From: Pseudomonadota bacterium
GTDB taxonomy: Bacteria; Pseudomonadota; Alphaproteobacteria; Acetobacterales; Acetobacteraceae
NCBI GenBank assembly: GCA_021808985.1
Contig: JAKBAQ010000069.1
Span: forward strand, 1 to 11,440
DNA length: 11,440 nt
Direction: 5' to 3'
Shown here: positions 1 to 6,624 of the stretch, in pieces
How the letters are laid out: each line of letters opens with the position of its first letter
Position numbering within the stretch: position 1 is the stretch's first letter
The notes under the pieces: model-generated
The model's input: the letters and a program-made list of their open reading frames with translations, nothing else
The model's database searches: none
Told to the model about the DNA's origin: nothing
Made by a program: the position numbers and the translations under genes

Positions 1-45
1 GCGCGGCACCGGTTATTTATTTCACGCCTTTTACCGGAAAGAAAC

Positions 46-1314
46 ATGATCTCCCACAGCCAGGCTCTTGATCTGCTCCACAGCCGGGGGCCGCGCCTCG
101 CGGCCGAGACGGTGCCGCTGGCCGAGGCGCTGGGGCGGATGAGCGCCGGCACGCTGCGGGCCGGGTTCGCGGTGCCATCGTTTGATAATTCGGCCATGGA
201 TGGGTTTGCCGTGCGGCTCGCGGATTGCCGCGGGGCGTCGCCGGAGACGCCGGTGGTGCTGCCGGTGAGCGGGGTGACGGCGGCGGGCGAGCCCCCTGCC
301 CGGCTGAGCGGCGGACATGCGGTGCAGGTGATGACCGGGGCCATGGTGCCGGCGGGGAGCGAGGCGGTTTACGCCATCGAGGAGGTGACGCCCACGCGTG
401 ATGCCAGCGGGGCGGTGAGCGCCATAACGCTGAGGAGCGCCGCCGCGCCGGGGGCGAACATCCGGGGCATGGGCGAGGATTTCCGGCCCGGGGATGTGCT
501 GACGGGCGAGGCGACCCGGCTGACATCGCGGCATGTGATGGCGCTGGCGGCGCTGGGGGTGGGGTCTGTGCCGGTGTATCAGCGCCCGCATGTGTGTGTG
601 CTGGCGACGGGCAATGAGGTGCGCGACGTGGCGCCGGGGCAAGCGGGGGCGACGCCGGGGGAGACGATCATCTATAACTCCAACGCGCCTTATCTGGTGG
701 GCGCGCTGCGCGAGGCCGGGGCGCAGGCGGCGTATGGCGGGATTGTGCCCGACAGGCGGGATGCTTTCAGCACCGCGGTGGAGGGGATTATCGCGCGGGC
801 GCGGGCGGGGCAGATCATCGTTTCGAGCGGGGCGGTTTCAAAAGGGGATTTCGACTTCGTGCCCGCCGCGCTGGAGGCGCTGGGGGCGGAGATATTGTTC
901 CACCGCGTCGCCATCAGGCCGGGCAAGCCGGTGCTGTTCGCCATGCTGGAGAAGCGGATTCCGTTTTTCGGCCTGCCGGGCAACCCGGCCTCGGCCGCCG
1001 TGGGGTTCCGGTTTTTCATCACCCCGCTGCTGCGCGCGGCCTGGGGGCTGGGGCCGGAGCAGCCGCTGCGGGCGCGTCTGGCGGGGGCTTACAAGGGGAC
1101 GCCGGGCTTGCGGGTTTTCCTGAAGGCAAGACTTTCCATAGGGGCTGACGGGACGGCGGCGGTGAGCATTCTGACGGGGCAAGAATCGTTCCGGATACAG
1201 CCGATGCTGGGGATGAACGGCTGGGCCGTGCGCGAGGCGGCGGCGGGCAGCCTGGAAGCGGGCAGCCTGGTGGATTTTTATCCCGCCGACCCGTTCGCGC
1301 CGGCCTTCGCGTGA
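46..1314 (+). CDS. moeA: Molybdopterin molybdenumtransferase MoeA
   Basis: This 422-residue protein inserts molybdate into adenylylated molybdopterin, a late step of cytoplasmic molybdenum cofactor synthesis. Seen in the sequence: the N-terminal signature DNSAMDGFAVR (about 47-57), VQVMTGAMVPAG (about 93-104), the MPT-binding-type segment SSGAVSKGDFDFV (about 260-272), AIRPGKPVLF (289-298) and GLPGNPASAAVGF (309-321). These lie in the expected order for MoeA domains, and the length is normal (about 400-425). The ATG at 46 follows GGAAAG at a short distance and the N-terminus aligns with the family, so this start is good. Its stop overlaps the mobA start as GTGA, indicating translational coupling. 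The 45 nt upstream contain no certain promoter; the gene may be first in its operon or follow a gene outside the window. Confidence 0.96.
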   Translation: MISHSQALDLLHSRGPRLAAETVPLAEALGRMSAGTLRAGFAVPSFDNSAMDGFAVRLADCRGASPETPVVLPVSGVTAAGEPPARLSGGHAVQVMTGAMVPAGSEAVYAIEEVTPTRDASGAVSAITLRSAAAPGANIRGMGEDFRPGDVLTGEATRLTSRHVMALAALGVGSVPVYQRPHVCVLATGNEVRDVAPGQAGATPGETIIYNSNAPYLVGALREAGAQAAYGGIVPDRRDAFSTAVEGIIARARAGQIIVSSGAVSKGDFDFVPAALEALGAEILFHRVAIRPGKPVLFAMLEKRIPFFGLPGNPASAAVGFRFFITPLLRAAWGLGPEQPLRARLAGAYKGTPGLRVFLKARLSIGADGTAAVSILTGQESFRIQPMLGMNGWAVREAAAGSLEAGSLVDFYPADPFAPAFA

Positions 1315-2438
1315 ACGGGTTTCTGGCCTCGCCGCCGGATGCGGGGGGGGTGATACTGGCCGGCGGGCGGGCGGTGCGGATGGGCGGCGGCGATAAGGGG
1401 CGGCTGGTGATTGGCGGGCAGGACATGCTGACCCGGCTGGCCGCGCGGCTGCGCCCGCAGGTGAGCGCCCTGGCGCTGAACGCCAATGGCGATGCGCGGC
1501 GCTTTGCCGACCTGGCGCTGCCCGTGCTGCCCGACGGGCTGGAGGATGGCGGACCCCTGGCCGGGCTGCTGGCGGGGCTGGACTGGGCGGCAGAGCTTGG
1601 CCTGCCCTGGCTGCTGAGCGCGCCCACCGATACGCCGTTTTTGCCGCCCGACCTGCTGATACGCCTTGGCCATGGGGTTTGCGGCGGACAGCTGGCGGCT
1701 GTGGCGGCTTCGGGCGGGCGGCGGCATATGGTGGCGGGGTTGTGGGCGACCAGCCTGCGCGCGCCGCTGCGGCGGTTTGTGCATGCGGAAGGGCAGCGGA
1801 AAATGGGCCTGTGGGCCGAACGCTGCGGCGCGGTGAGCGTGGAGTGGCCCGATGAGCCGCTGGACCCGTTTTACAATGTGAACACCCCCGCCGAGCATGA
1901 GGAAGCCGCCGCCATGCTGGCGCGGCGGACGCCGCAAGCGGGGGCCGTGGTGTTGCCGCACCGCCATGCCGCGCATGCGCTGCTGGCGGACTTCGCCGCC
2001 CGGCAGCGGGCCAACGGGGTGGAGGTTGCCGGGCTGGTGCAGCAGGGCAGCAAAAGCGCCGGGGATGCGCCGGAGGATATAACCCTCGCCGATTTGAACA
2101 GCGGCGAGCGCTTCGCGATCATGCTCAGCACGGCGTGCGCGGGGACTTGCGCGGTTGATCCTTCGGCCGTGGCGGCGGCTTCCGCCGTGCTGCGGCGGGC
2201 TATCGGGCGGGAGAGCGCGCTGATCGTGGTGAATAAATTCGGCACGCTGGAGGCCGAGGGCGGCGGGCTGGCCGATGAGATGCTGCAGGCGATGGCGGCC
2301 GGGCTGCCGGTGCTCACGAGCGTCTCGGTGAACCGGGTTGAGGCCTGGCTGCGCTTTACCGGGGGGATGTGCGAGCTGCTGCCGCCGGAGCCGGCGGCGT
2401 TGTGGGCCTGGTGGGAGCGCAACAGGCCGCTGGGCTGA
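1311..2438 (+). CDS. mobA: MobA molybdenum cofactor guanylyltransferase fused to a DUF2478 domain
   Basis: The N-terminal half (about 1-205) is MobA, which transfers GMP from GTP to Mo-molybdopterin to make the guanine dinucleotide cofactor used by DMSO reductase-family enzymes. Motifs seen are LAGGRAVRMGGGDKG (16-30), the nucleotide-binding loop, then PTDTPFLPPDLL (105-116) and DPFYNVNTP (185-193). After residue 210 a second domain begins (GAVVLPHRH, VAGLVQQ, LADLNSGERF, LIVVNKFGTLEAEG, LRFTGGMCELLP). I recognise this as DUF2478, a family often encoded near molybdate genes. It resembles P-loop NTPases of the MobB/THEP1 kind but shows no GKT/GKS Walker A. The total of 375 residues is about 170 longer than MobA alone. 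The GTG start overlaps the moeA stop and has no clear ribosome binding site, so coupling to moeA is likely. An eight-G run at 1343-1350 lies just before the nucleotide loop. Confidence 0.92.
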   Translation: MNGFLASPPDAGGVILAGGRAVRMGGGDKGRLVIGGQDMLTRLAARLRPQVSALALNANGDARRFADLALPVLPDGLEDGGPLAGLLAGLDWAAELGLPWLLSAPTDTPFLPPDLLIRLGHGVCGGQLAAVAASGGRRHMVAGLWATSLRAPLRRFVHAEGQRKMGLWAERCGAVSVEWPDEPLDPFYNVNTPAEHEEAAAMLARRTPQAGAVVLPHRHAAHALLADFAARQRANGVEVAGLVQQGSKSAGDAPEDITLADLNSGERFAIMLSTACAGTCAVDPSAVAAASAVLRRAIGRESALIVVNKFGTLEAEGGGLADEMLQAMAAGLPVLTSVSVNRVEAWLRFTGGMCELLPPEPAALWAWWERNRPLG

Positions 2439-2442
2439 GGCT

Positions 2443-3429
2443 TTATCCGCCGGTGTGGTTCATCGTGCGGGCCAGGGGTTGGCGGTTGGCGCGGCGGGCC
2501 ACGAAATCATGCCCCTCGGGCTTGTGGCCGATGGCCTGGCGGATGGCCTCACGCAGCGGCTCGTCGCTGGCCGAGGCGCGCAGGGGCTGGCGCAGGTCTG
2601 TGCCGGTTTCATGCCCCAGGCAGAGGAACAGCCGGCCGGTGCAGCTGACCCGCACGCGGTTGCAGCTCTCGCAGAAACCGTGGCTGAGCGGGGTGATGAA
2701 GCCGAGGCGCCGCCCGGTTTGGAGGATGTTGACATAGCGGGCCGGGCCGCCGCTGCTATAGTCAGTGGCCGCGAAGCTCCAGCGCTGGGCCAGGCGGCCG
2801 CGCAGGACGCTGAGCGGCAGGGGCTGGAAGGCCGGGCCGGTGCTGAATGCGCCGAGGGGCATGGCCTCGATGAGCGAGAGATCGTGCCCTTCCTCGCCGC
2901 ACCAGGCGATCAGACGGTCAATTTCCTGGTCGTTGACGCCGCCCATGACCACGGTGTTGATTTTGACGGCGAGGCCGGCGGCCTTGGCGGCGCGGATGCC
3001 GGCCAGCACGGGGGCAAGCTCGCCCCGGCGGGTGATCTGGTGGAACAAGGCGGGGTCCAGACTGTCGAGCGAGACGTTGATGCGCCGGATGCCGGCCTGG
3101 GCCAGGCCCTGGGCATGATGGCTGAGCTGGGTGCCGTTGGTGGTCAGGGTCAGCTCCTCGAGCTGGCCGGATGCGACATGCGCGCCGAGCGCGCCGATGA
3201 GGCGCATGATGTCGCGCCGGACCAGGGGCTCGCCGCCGGTGAGCCGCAGCTTGCGCACGCCAAGGCCGATGAAGACGGCGCTCAGCCGGGCCAGCTCTTC
3301 CAGGCCGAGTACATCGGCCTTGGGGAGGAATTCAGTGTCCTCGGCCATGCAGTAGGTGCAGCGAAGGTCACAACGGTCAGTTACGGAGAGGCGCAGGTAG
3401 GAAACGCGGCGGCCAAAGGGATCAATCAA
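2443..3429 (-). CDS. moaA: GTP 3',8-cyclase MoaA (radical SAM)
   Basis: MoaA is a radical SAM enzyme that rearranges GTP to 3',8-cyclo-GTP, the first committed step of molybdopterin synthesis. With the start chosen here it has 328 residues, normal for the family. It shows the N-terminal cluster motif C-x3-C-x2-C (CDLRCTYC, Cys20/24/27), the LRLTGGEPLVRRD segment, and the C-terminal cluster C-x2-C-x13-C (Cys253/256/270, starting CESCNR). It ends in the conserved double glycine (NHTGG). I chose the TTG at 3429 because AGGAG lies 7 nt upstream and the protein then begins IDPFGRRVSYLRLSVTDRC, as typical homologues do. A longer reading from TTG at 3492 adds 21 residues but has no ribosome binding site. 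The gene converges on mobA with 4 nt between stop codons and no visible terminator. Confidence 0.95.
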   Translation of the reverse strand: MIDPFGRRVSYLRLSVTDRCDLRCTYCMAEDTEFLPKADVLGLEELARLSAVFIGLGVRKLRLTGGEPLVRRDIMRLIGALGAHVASGQLEELTLTTNGTQLSHHAQGLAQAGIRRINVSLDSLDPALFHQITRRGELAPVLAGIRAAKAAGLAVKINTVVMGGVNDQEIDRLIAWCGEEGHDLSLIEAMPLGAFSTGPAFQPLPLSVLRGRLAQRWSFAATDYSSGGPARYVNILQTGRRLGFITPLSHGFCESCNRVRVSCTGRLFLCLGHETGTDLRQPLRASASDEPLREAIRQAIGHKPEGHDFVARRANRQPLARTMNHTGG

Positions 3430-3436
3430 CTCCGAA

Positions 3437-3441
3437 CTCCT
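3437..3441 (-). promoter_or_regulatory. Ribosome binding site that decides the moaA start
   Basis: AGGAG on the minus strand lies 7 nt before a TTG codon at 3429-3427. The only other in-frame start before the upstream stop is a TTG at 3492, preceded by no purine-rich sequence. This supports the shorter MoaA. Confidence 0.65.
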
Positions 3442-3502
3442 GAAGCCGGGGCGGACGGCGGATGAGATTGCGGGCCCCGTGCTGACTGGCAAGATTGGCC
3501 TG

Positions 3503-3528
3503 GCCGCGGGCTTTGTAAAGCCCCGCGC
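3503..3528. repeat. Hairpin in the moaA leader
   Basis: GGGCTTT (3508-3514), a two-base centre GT and AAAGCCC (3517-3523) form a perfect 7-bp inverted repeat. Three further pairs (CGC/GCG) can form outside it if C3524 is bulged. It lies about 75 nt upstream of the chosen moaA start, so it may be in the moaA 5' leader. Its layout, GC arms meeting at T and A tracts around two bases, is the same as in the larger palindromes at 3591-3684. It has no U-tract suited to an intrinsic terminator. A regulatory role is possible but unproven. Confidence 0.5.
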
Positions 3529-3590
3529 GGCGGCTGGGGTGTTTTAGGGATTGTCTTAACCGCCTCTGCAAAACATTGAGGATAATTCTC

Positions 3591-3684
3591 AAAAGTTTTT
3601 TGGGGTCTGGCCCTTTTTTACAAAAAAGGGCCAGAATCTTGGGGCGCTTTTTATAAAAAGCGCCCCAAACCCCGCAAAAATTTT
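3591..3684. repeat. Nested compound palindrome, REP/MITE-like intergenic element
   Basis: Two near-perfect palindromes lie 3 nt apart inside an outer imperfect inverted repeat. Palindrome 1 (3606-3635) has 14-bp arms, TCTGGCCCTTTTTT and its complement, around AC. Palindrome 2 (3639-3668) is a perfect 30-nt palindrome with half-site TTGGGGCGCTTTTTA. The outer arms, AAAAGTTTTTTGGGG (3591-3605) and the segment 3670-3684, match in 12 of 15 positions when one is reverse-complemented. A single strand could fold into a three-way junction. It lies between the recR end (3739) and the moaA leader, so read-through protection of either gene is possible. I have an impression that similar elements occur in Acetobacteraceae intergenic regions, but cannot check copy number here. 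Confidence 0.8.
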
Positions 3685-3738
3685 CAATAATTTCAATTTG
3701 TTATAAGGGAAAATGGTTGAAACAGGCGCGTACACTCG

Positions 3739-4329
3739 TTAGGCCAGCCGGCGCGCGCGCAGCGCGGTGGCGAGGGTGCCTTCGTCCAGCGCCTCCAGCG
3801 CGCCGCCCATCGGCACACCTTGCGCCAGACGCGAAATGGGGATGGCGAAACGCTTCAGTTTTTCAGCGAGGTAGTGGCCGGTGGCCGCGCCGTCGACGGT
3901 GGCGGGCATGGCGAGGATGATTTCTTCCGGGGGGGCGCGCTCCAGCCGCGCGAGCAATGCGGGGATTGCCAGATCTTGCGGGCCGCGCCCGGCCAGGGCG
4001 GAGAGCGAGCCGCCGAGGACGTGGTAGAGCCCGTTATAGATCATCGCCCGTTCCAGCGCCCACAGGTCGGCCACGCTCTCCACCACGCAGATGCGACGCT
4101 CGCGCGAGGGGCTCGCGCAGATGGTGCAGGGGTCGCAGGAATCGAGGTTGCCGCACTGGGTGCATGTGCGCACGCTGGAAGCCGCCGCCTCCAGCGCCTG
4201 CGCCAGCGGGAGCAGGCGGGTTTCGCGCTCGCGTAGCAGTTTCAGCACAATGCGCCGCGCGCTGCGGGGGCCGAGCCCCGGCAGGCGGGCGAAGTGGTTG
4301 ATCAGCCGTTCAAGCTCGGGGCCGCCCAT
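3739..4329 (-). CDS. recR: Recombination mediator protein RecR
   Basis: RecR (196 residues, family about 198) works with RecO and RecF to load RecA on single-stranded gaps and also binds DNA as a ring-shaped oligomer. Seen: a helix-hairpin-helix LPGLGPRSARRI (16-27), a four-cysteine zinc site (Cys56, 59, 68, 71 in the segment starting CTQCG), and a Toprim domain beginning at ICVVESVADLW (80-90) with GGSLSALAG (106-114) and the late motif ISRLAQGVPMGGALE. The ATG at 4329 matches the family N-terminus (MGGPELERLINHFARLPG). It overlaps the ybaB stop by one base (TAATG), so translation is probably coupled. No strong ribosome binding site of its own is visible. It is the last gene of the ffs-dnaX-ybaB-recR cluster. 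Confidence 0.97.
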   Translation of the reverse strand: MGGPELERLINHFARLPGLGPRSARRIVLKLLRERETRLLPLAQALEAAASSVRTCTQCGNLDSCDPCTICASPSRERRICVVESVADLWALERAMIYNGLYHVLGGSLSALAGRGPQDLAIPALLARLERAPPEEIILAMPATVDGAATGHYLAEKLKRFAIPISRLAQGVPMGGALEALDEGTLATALRARRLA

Positions 4330-4652
4330 TAAAACGGCAGCTTGAGACCCGGCGGCAGGCTGAGCCCGCCGGTGGCGTTCTTCATTTCGGATTCGGTCAG
4401 CTCGTCCAGCTTGCTCTTGGCGTCGGCATGGGCGGCGACGATCAGATCCTCGAGCATTTCGGTCTCCGCCGGGTCGGCGAGCTTGGGGTCGACCTTCACC
4501 TTCTTGAGCGCGCCCTTGCCGGTGAGCGTGACCCGCACGAGGCCGGCGCCGGCCACGCCCTCGACCTCGGTGGCGTCCAGCCTGGCCTGCATGTCGGCCA
4601 TTTTCTGCTGCATCTGCTGCGCCTGTTTCATCAGCCCGGCGATATTCTTCAT
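4329..4652 (-). CDS. ybaB: YbaB/EbfC family nucleoid-associated protein
   Basis: A 107-residue YbaB/EbfC-type protein, a small dimeric DNA-binding protein that associates with the nucleoid and is nearly always encoded between dnaX and recR. Seen: the N-terminal helix with MKQAQQMQQKMADMQARL, the family core VEGVAGAGLVRVTLTGKG, the segment DLIVAAHADAKSKLDE, and the C-terminal GGLSLPPGLKLPF. AAGGAG at 4665-4660 lies 7 nt before the ATG, the best ribosome binding site in this cluster. The start overlaps the dnaX stop (ATGA) and the stop overlaps the recR start. Its exact role next to RecR is not settled for the family. Confidence 0.96.
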   Translation of the reverse strand: MKNIAGLMKQAQQMQQKMADMQARLDATEVEGVAGAGLVRVTLTGKGALKKVKVDPKLADPAETEMLEDLIVAAHADAKSKLDELTESEMKNATGGLSLPPGLKLPF

Positions 4653-6424
4653 TCGTCATCTCCTTCATAAAATTCATCCGGTGGCGCCAGGGCCGCCCAA
4701 TCCGCCGGTATTTCCGGCTCTGCCGCGGCTTGCCCGGCATGCAGTTTTTCGACCCGCGCGCCGGGAAATGCGGCCAGGATGGCTTGGACCAGCGGATGGG
4801 TGAGCGCTGAGTGCATCGCATCATGCTCGGCCTTGCCCTCGGCCTGGTCGATCGTCGGCGCGCCGGGGGCGTTGGAGAGGGCGATGGTCCAGCGCCGGTG
4901 GGTCTCGGCCTCGAGCAGCGCCGCCAGCTTGCCCGCCAGGTCGCGCGGGGCGTGGGGCTCCAGGCGCAGCTCGATGACCGGCGGGGCGAAGCGCACCAGA
5001 TGCACCGACTGGCGCAGATGGGCGAAGAGGGTCACGTCGCGTTTGGCTTCCGCCAGGGCCACGACATCGTGGAAGGTGATGGCGCGCGGGGCGGGCTGGA
5101 TGAGCGCGGGCGCGCCGTTGGCCACCGCCCGGCTGCCGCCGCCCGATGGCTCCGGCGCGGGGACGCCCTGGGCGGCGACGGCGCCATCGGTGATGCGCTT
5201 GAGCAGTTCGCCGGGGGGCGGCATGTCAGCCACGTGGCAGAGGCGGATGAGGATCATCTCCGCCGCCGCGCGGCGGTCGGGCGCGGCTTCGACCTCCTGC
5301 ACGCCCTTGAGCAGCATCTGCCACATGCGGCCGAGGAAGGGGATGCTCAAGACACCCGCCAGCGCCGCGCCGCGGGTGCGCTCGGCCTCTGGCAGGGTGG
5401 CGCTGGCGGCCAGGGCGGGGACGGATTTCATCCGGGTGAGCAGGTGGGTGAGGCCCAGCAGGTCAGCCAGGAGGACGCCGAGATCGGCGCCGCGGGCATA
5501 GGCGCCGTCGGCGATTTCGAGCGCCTTGGCGGCGTCGCCGGCGACCAGGGCATCCATCAGGTCGAACACGTAGGAACGATCGGCCAGGCCCAGCATCTCG
5601 GCCACCATGGCGGCGGTGATCTCGGCGGCGTCCTCGCTGCCGCGGGCGATGGCCTGGTCAAGCAGGGAGAGACCGTCGCGCACCGAGCCGTCCGCCGCGC
5701 GGGCGATGTGTTCGATGGCGCCGGGGGAGATGGCCACCGCCTCCTGCTGGGCGATGCGGGTGAAATGCGCGGCAAGCTCGCTCACCGCGACACGCCGCAG
5801 GTCAAACCGCTGGCAGCGCGAGAGCACGGTGATCGGCACCTTGCGGATTTCAGTGGTGGCCAGCACGAATTTGATGTGCGGGGGCGGCTCCTCCAGGGTT
5901 TTGAGCAGGGCGTTGAAGGCCTGCTTGGAGAGCATGTGCACTTCGTCGATGATGAACACCTTGGTGCGCGCGGAGAGCGGGCGGAAGCGCGTCGCCTCGA
6001 TGATTTCACGCACATCATCAACGCCGGTGTTGGAGGCGGCGTCCATCTCCACCACGTCGGGGTGACGGTCAGCCAGGATGGCGATGCAGTTTTCGCACTG
6101 GCCGCAGGGGTCGGGCGTGGGGCCGCCGGCGCCATCTGGCCCGGTGCAGTTGAGCGCGCGGGCGAGAATGCGCGCGGTGGTGGTTTTGCCGACCCCGCGC
6201 ACCCCGGTGAGCATGAAGGCGTGGGCGATGCGGTTCATGGCGAAGGCGTTGCGCAGGGTGCGCACCAGCGCCTCCTGGCCGATCAGGTCGTCGAAGGTGG
6301 TGGGCCGGTATTTGCGGGCCAGCACACGGTAGGCGGCGGCTTTGGCGGGGGGTTCAGGCTCGTCGCCGAACAGCGAGGGGCCGGAGAAAGCGGGGGGCGC
6401 CGTGTCATCTTCGAACAAACCCAT
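4649..6424 (-). CDS. dnaX: DNA polymerase III subunit gamma/tau DnaX
   Basis: DnaX is the ATPase of the clamp-loader complex, which opens the sliding clamp and links the polymerase cores at the replication fork. This 591-residue protein has a roughly 30-residue N-terminal extension, then AYRVLARKYRP, Walker A GVRGVGKTT (74-82), a zinc site (Cys93, 107, 110, 113), Walker B VFIIDEVH (156-163), the SRC motif (202-204), and clamp-loader domains II-III. A C-terminal region ends near VQAILAAFPGARVEKL and an acidic tail, as in alphaproteobacterial tau. I start at ATG 6424 because the longer frame, from ATG 6478, would lie inside the SRP RNA. No E. coli-like A AAA AAG slippery site is visible, so there is no sequence sign of a frameshifted gamma form. 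The gene starts 25 nt after ffs and its stop overlaps ybaB. Confidence 0.96.
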   Translation of the reverse strand: MGLFEDDTAPPAFSGPSLFGDEPEPPAKAAAYRVLARKYRPTTFDDLIGQEALVRTLRNAFAMNRIAHAFMLTGVRGVGKTTTARILARALNCTGPDGAGGPTPDPCGQCENCIAILADRHPDVVEMDAASNTGVDDVREIIEATRFRPLSARTKVFIIDEVHMLSKQAFNALLKTLEEPPPHIKFVLATTEIRKVPITVLSRCQRFDLRRVAVSELAAHFTRIAQQEAVAISPGAIEHIARAADGSVRDGLSLLDQAIARGSEDAAEITAAMVAEMLGLADRSYVFDLMDALVAGDAAKALEIADGAYARGADLGVLLADLLGLTHLLTRMKSVPALAASATLPEAERTRGAALAGVLSIPFLGRMWQMLLKGVQEVEAAPDRRAAAEMILIRLCHVADMPPPGELLKRITDGAVAAQGVPAPEPSGGGSRAVANGAPALIQPAPRAITFHDVVALAEAKRDVTLFAHLRQSVHLVRFAPPVIELRLEPHAPRDLAGKLAALLEAETHRRWTIALSNAPGAPTIDQAEGKAEHDAMHSALTHPLVQAILAAFPGARVEKLHAGQAAAEPEIPADWAALAPPDEFYEGDDE

Positions 6425-6449
6425 GCGCGGCAGAGAACCTTCTACGAAA

Positions 6450-6552
6450 GGGAGGTGGGAGGCCGGACAACGACCCATGAGGAAACTCGTTGCGGCTGCT
6501 GCCTTCCGGCCCTGACCGGGTTGGCGAGGCTCATGTCCGCCGCCGACCTCCC
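6450..6552 (-). ncRNA. ffs: Signal recognition particle RNA, small bacterial (4.5S) type
   Basis: The minus strand carries the highly conserved SRP RNA apical domain at 6517-6494: GGTCAGG, then a C-closed GGAA tetraloop in CCGGAAGG, then CAGCAGCC, with the internal loops that bind Ffh. The ends pair: 5' GGGAGGT (6552-6546) with 3' ACCTCCC (6456-6450), giving a 103-nt hairpin, close to the usual size of small bacterial SRP RNAs. With Ffh it forms the particle that takes nascent membrane proteins to the FtsY receptor. The exact ends are inferred from pairing and could differ by a few nt. No terminator follows before dnaX 25 nt downstream, so the RNA may be processed from a longer transcript. 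Confidence 0.95.
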
Positions 6553-6558
6553 GGGGGC

Positions 6559-6587
6559 GTTATCACCTCTTCCGCGCGCGGACGCAA
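6559..6587 (-). promoter_or_regulatory. Probable sigma-70-type promoter of ffs (and dnaX operon)
   Basis: On the minus strand, TTGCGT (-35, 6587-6582) and GATAAC (-10, 6564-6559) are separated by exactly 17 nt. The -10 ends 6 nt before 6552, which is the 5' end of the SRP RNA deduced independently from its stem. The hexamers match consensus only in part (3-4 of 6), but position and spacing agree well. Without a terminator after ffs, this promoter could also drive dnaX-ybaB-recR. Confidence 0.6.
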
Positions 6588-6624
6588 GGTTGCCTCGCCC
6601 GGCATGTGCTGCCAAGCTTGGGAC

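Noticed and set aside
2436..2448. Terminator between convergent mobA and moaA
   Set aside because: Only 4 nt separate the stop codons and no GC-rich stem with a T-run is present; transcripts probably overlap.
2338..3465. A 375-residue plus-strand open frame opposite moaA
   Set aside because: Mirror of moaA codon bias; no motif, and it overlaps the end of mobA.
3430..3600. Molybdenum cofactor riboswitch upstream of moaA
   Set aside because: The leader shows only a simple hairpin; I could not find the multi-stem conserved core expected for the Moco RNA motif.
3739..4824. A 361-residue minus-strand frame that includes RecR at its end
   Set aside because: The part before residue 166 is a shadow of dnaX and ybaB in another frame. 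RecR starts at 4329 by homology and by the TAATG overlap.
4649..6424. Programmed frameshift in dnaX giving a gamma form
   Set aside because: No A AAA AAG-type slippery heptamer was seen. The longest A run noticed in the coding strand is five A near the C-terminus, without a clear downstream stem.
6425..6478. N-terminal extension of DnaX from ATG 6478 (18 extra residues)
   Set aside because: It lies largely within the SRP RNA 3' half; the residues do not resemble DnaX, and ATG 6424 fits better.
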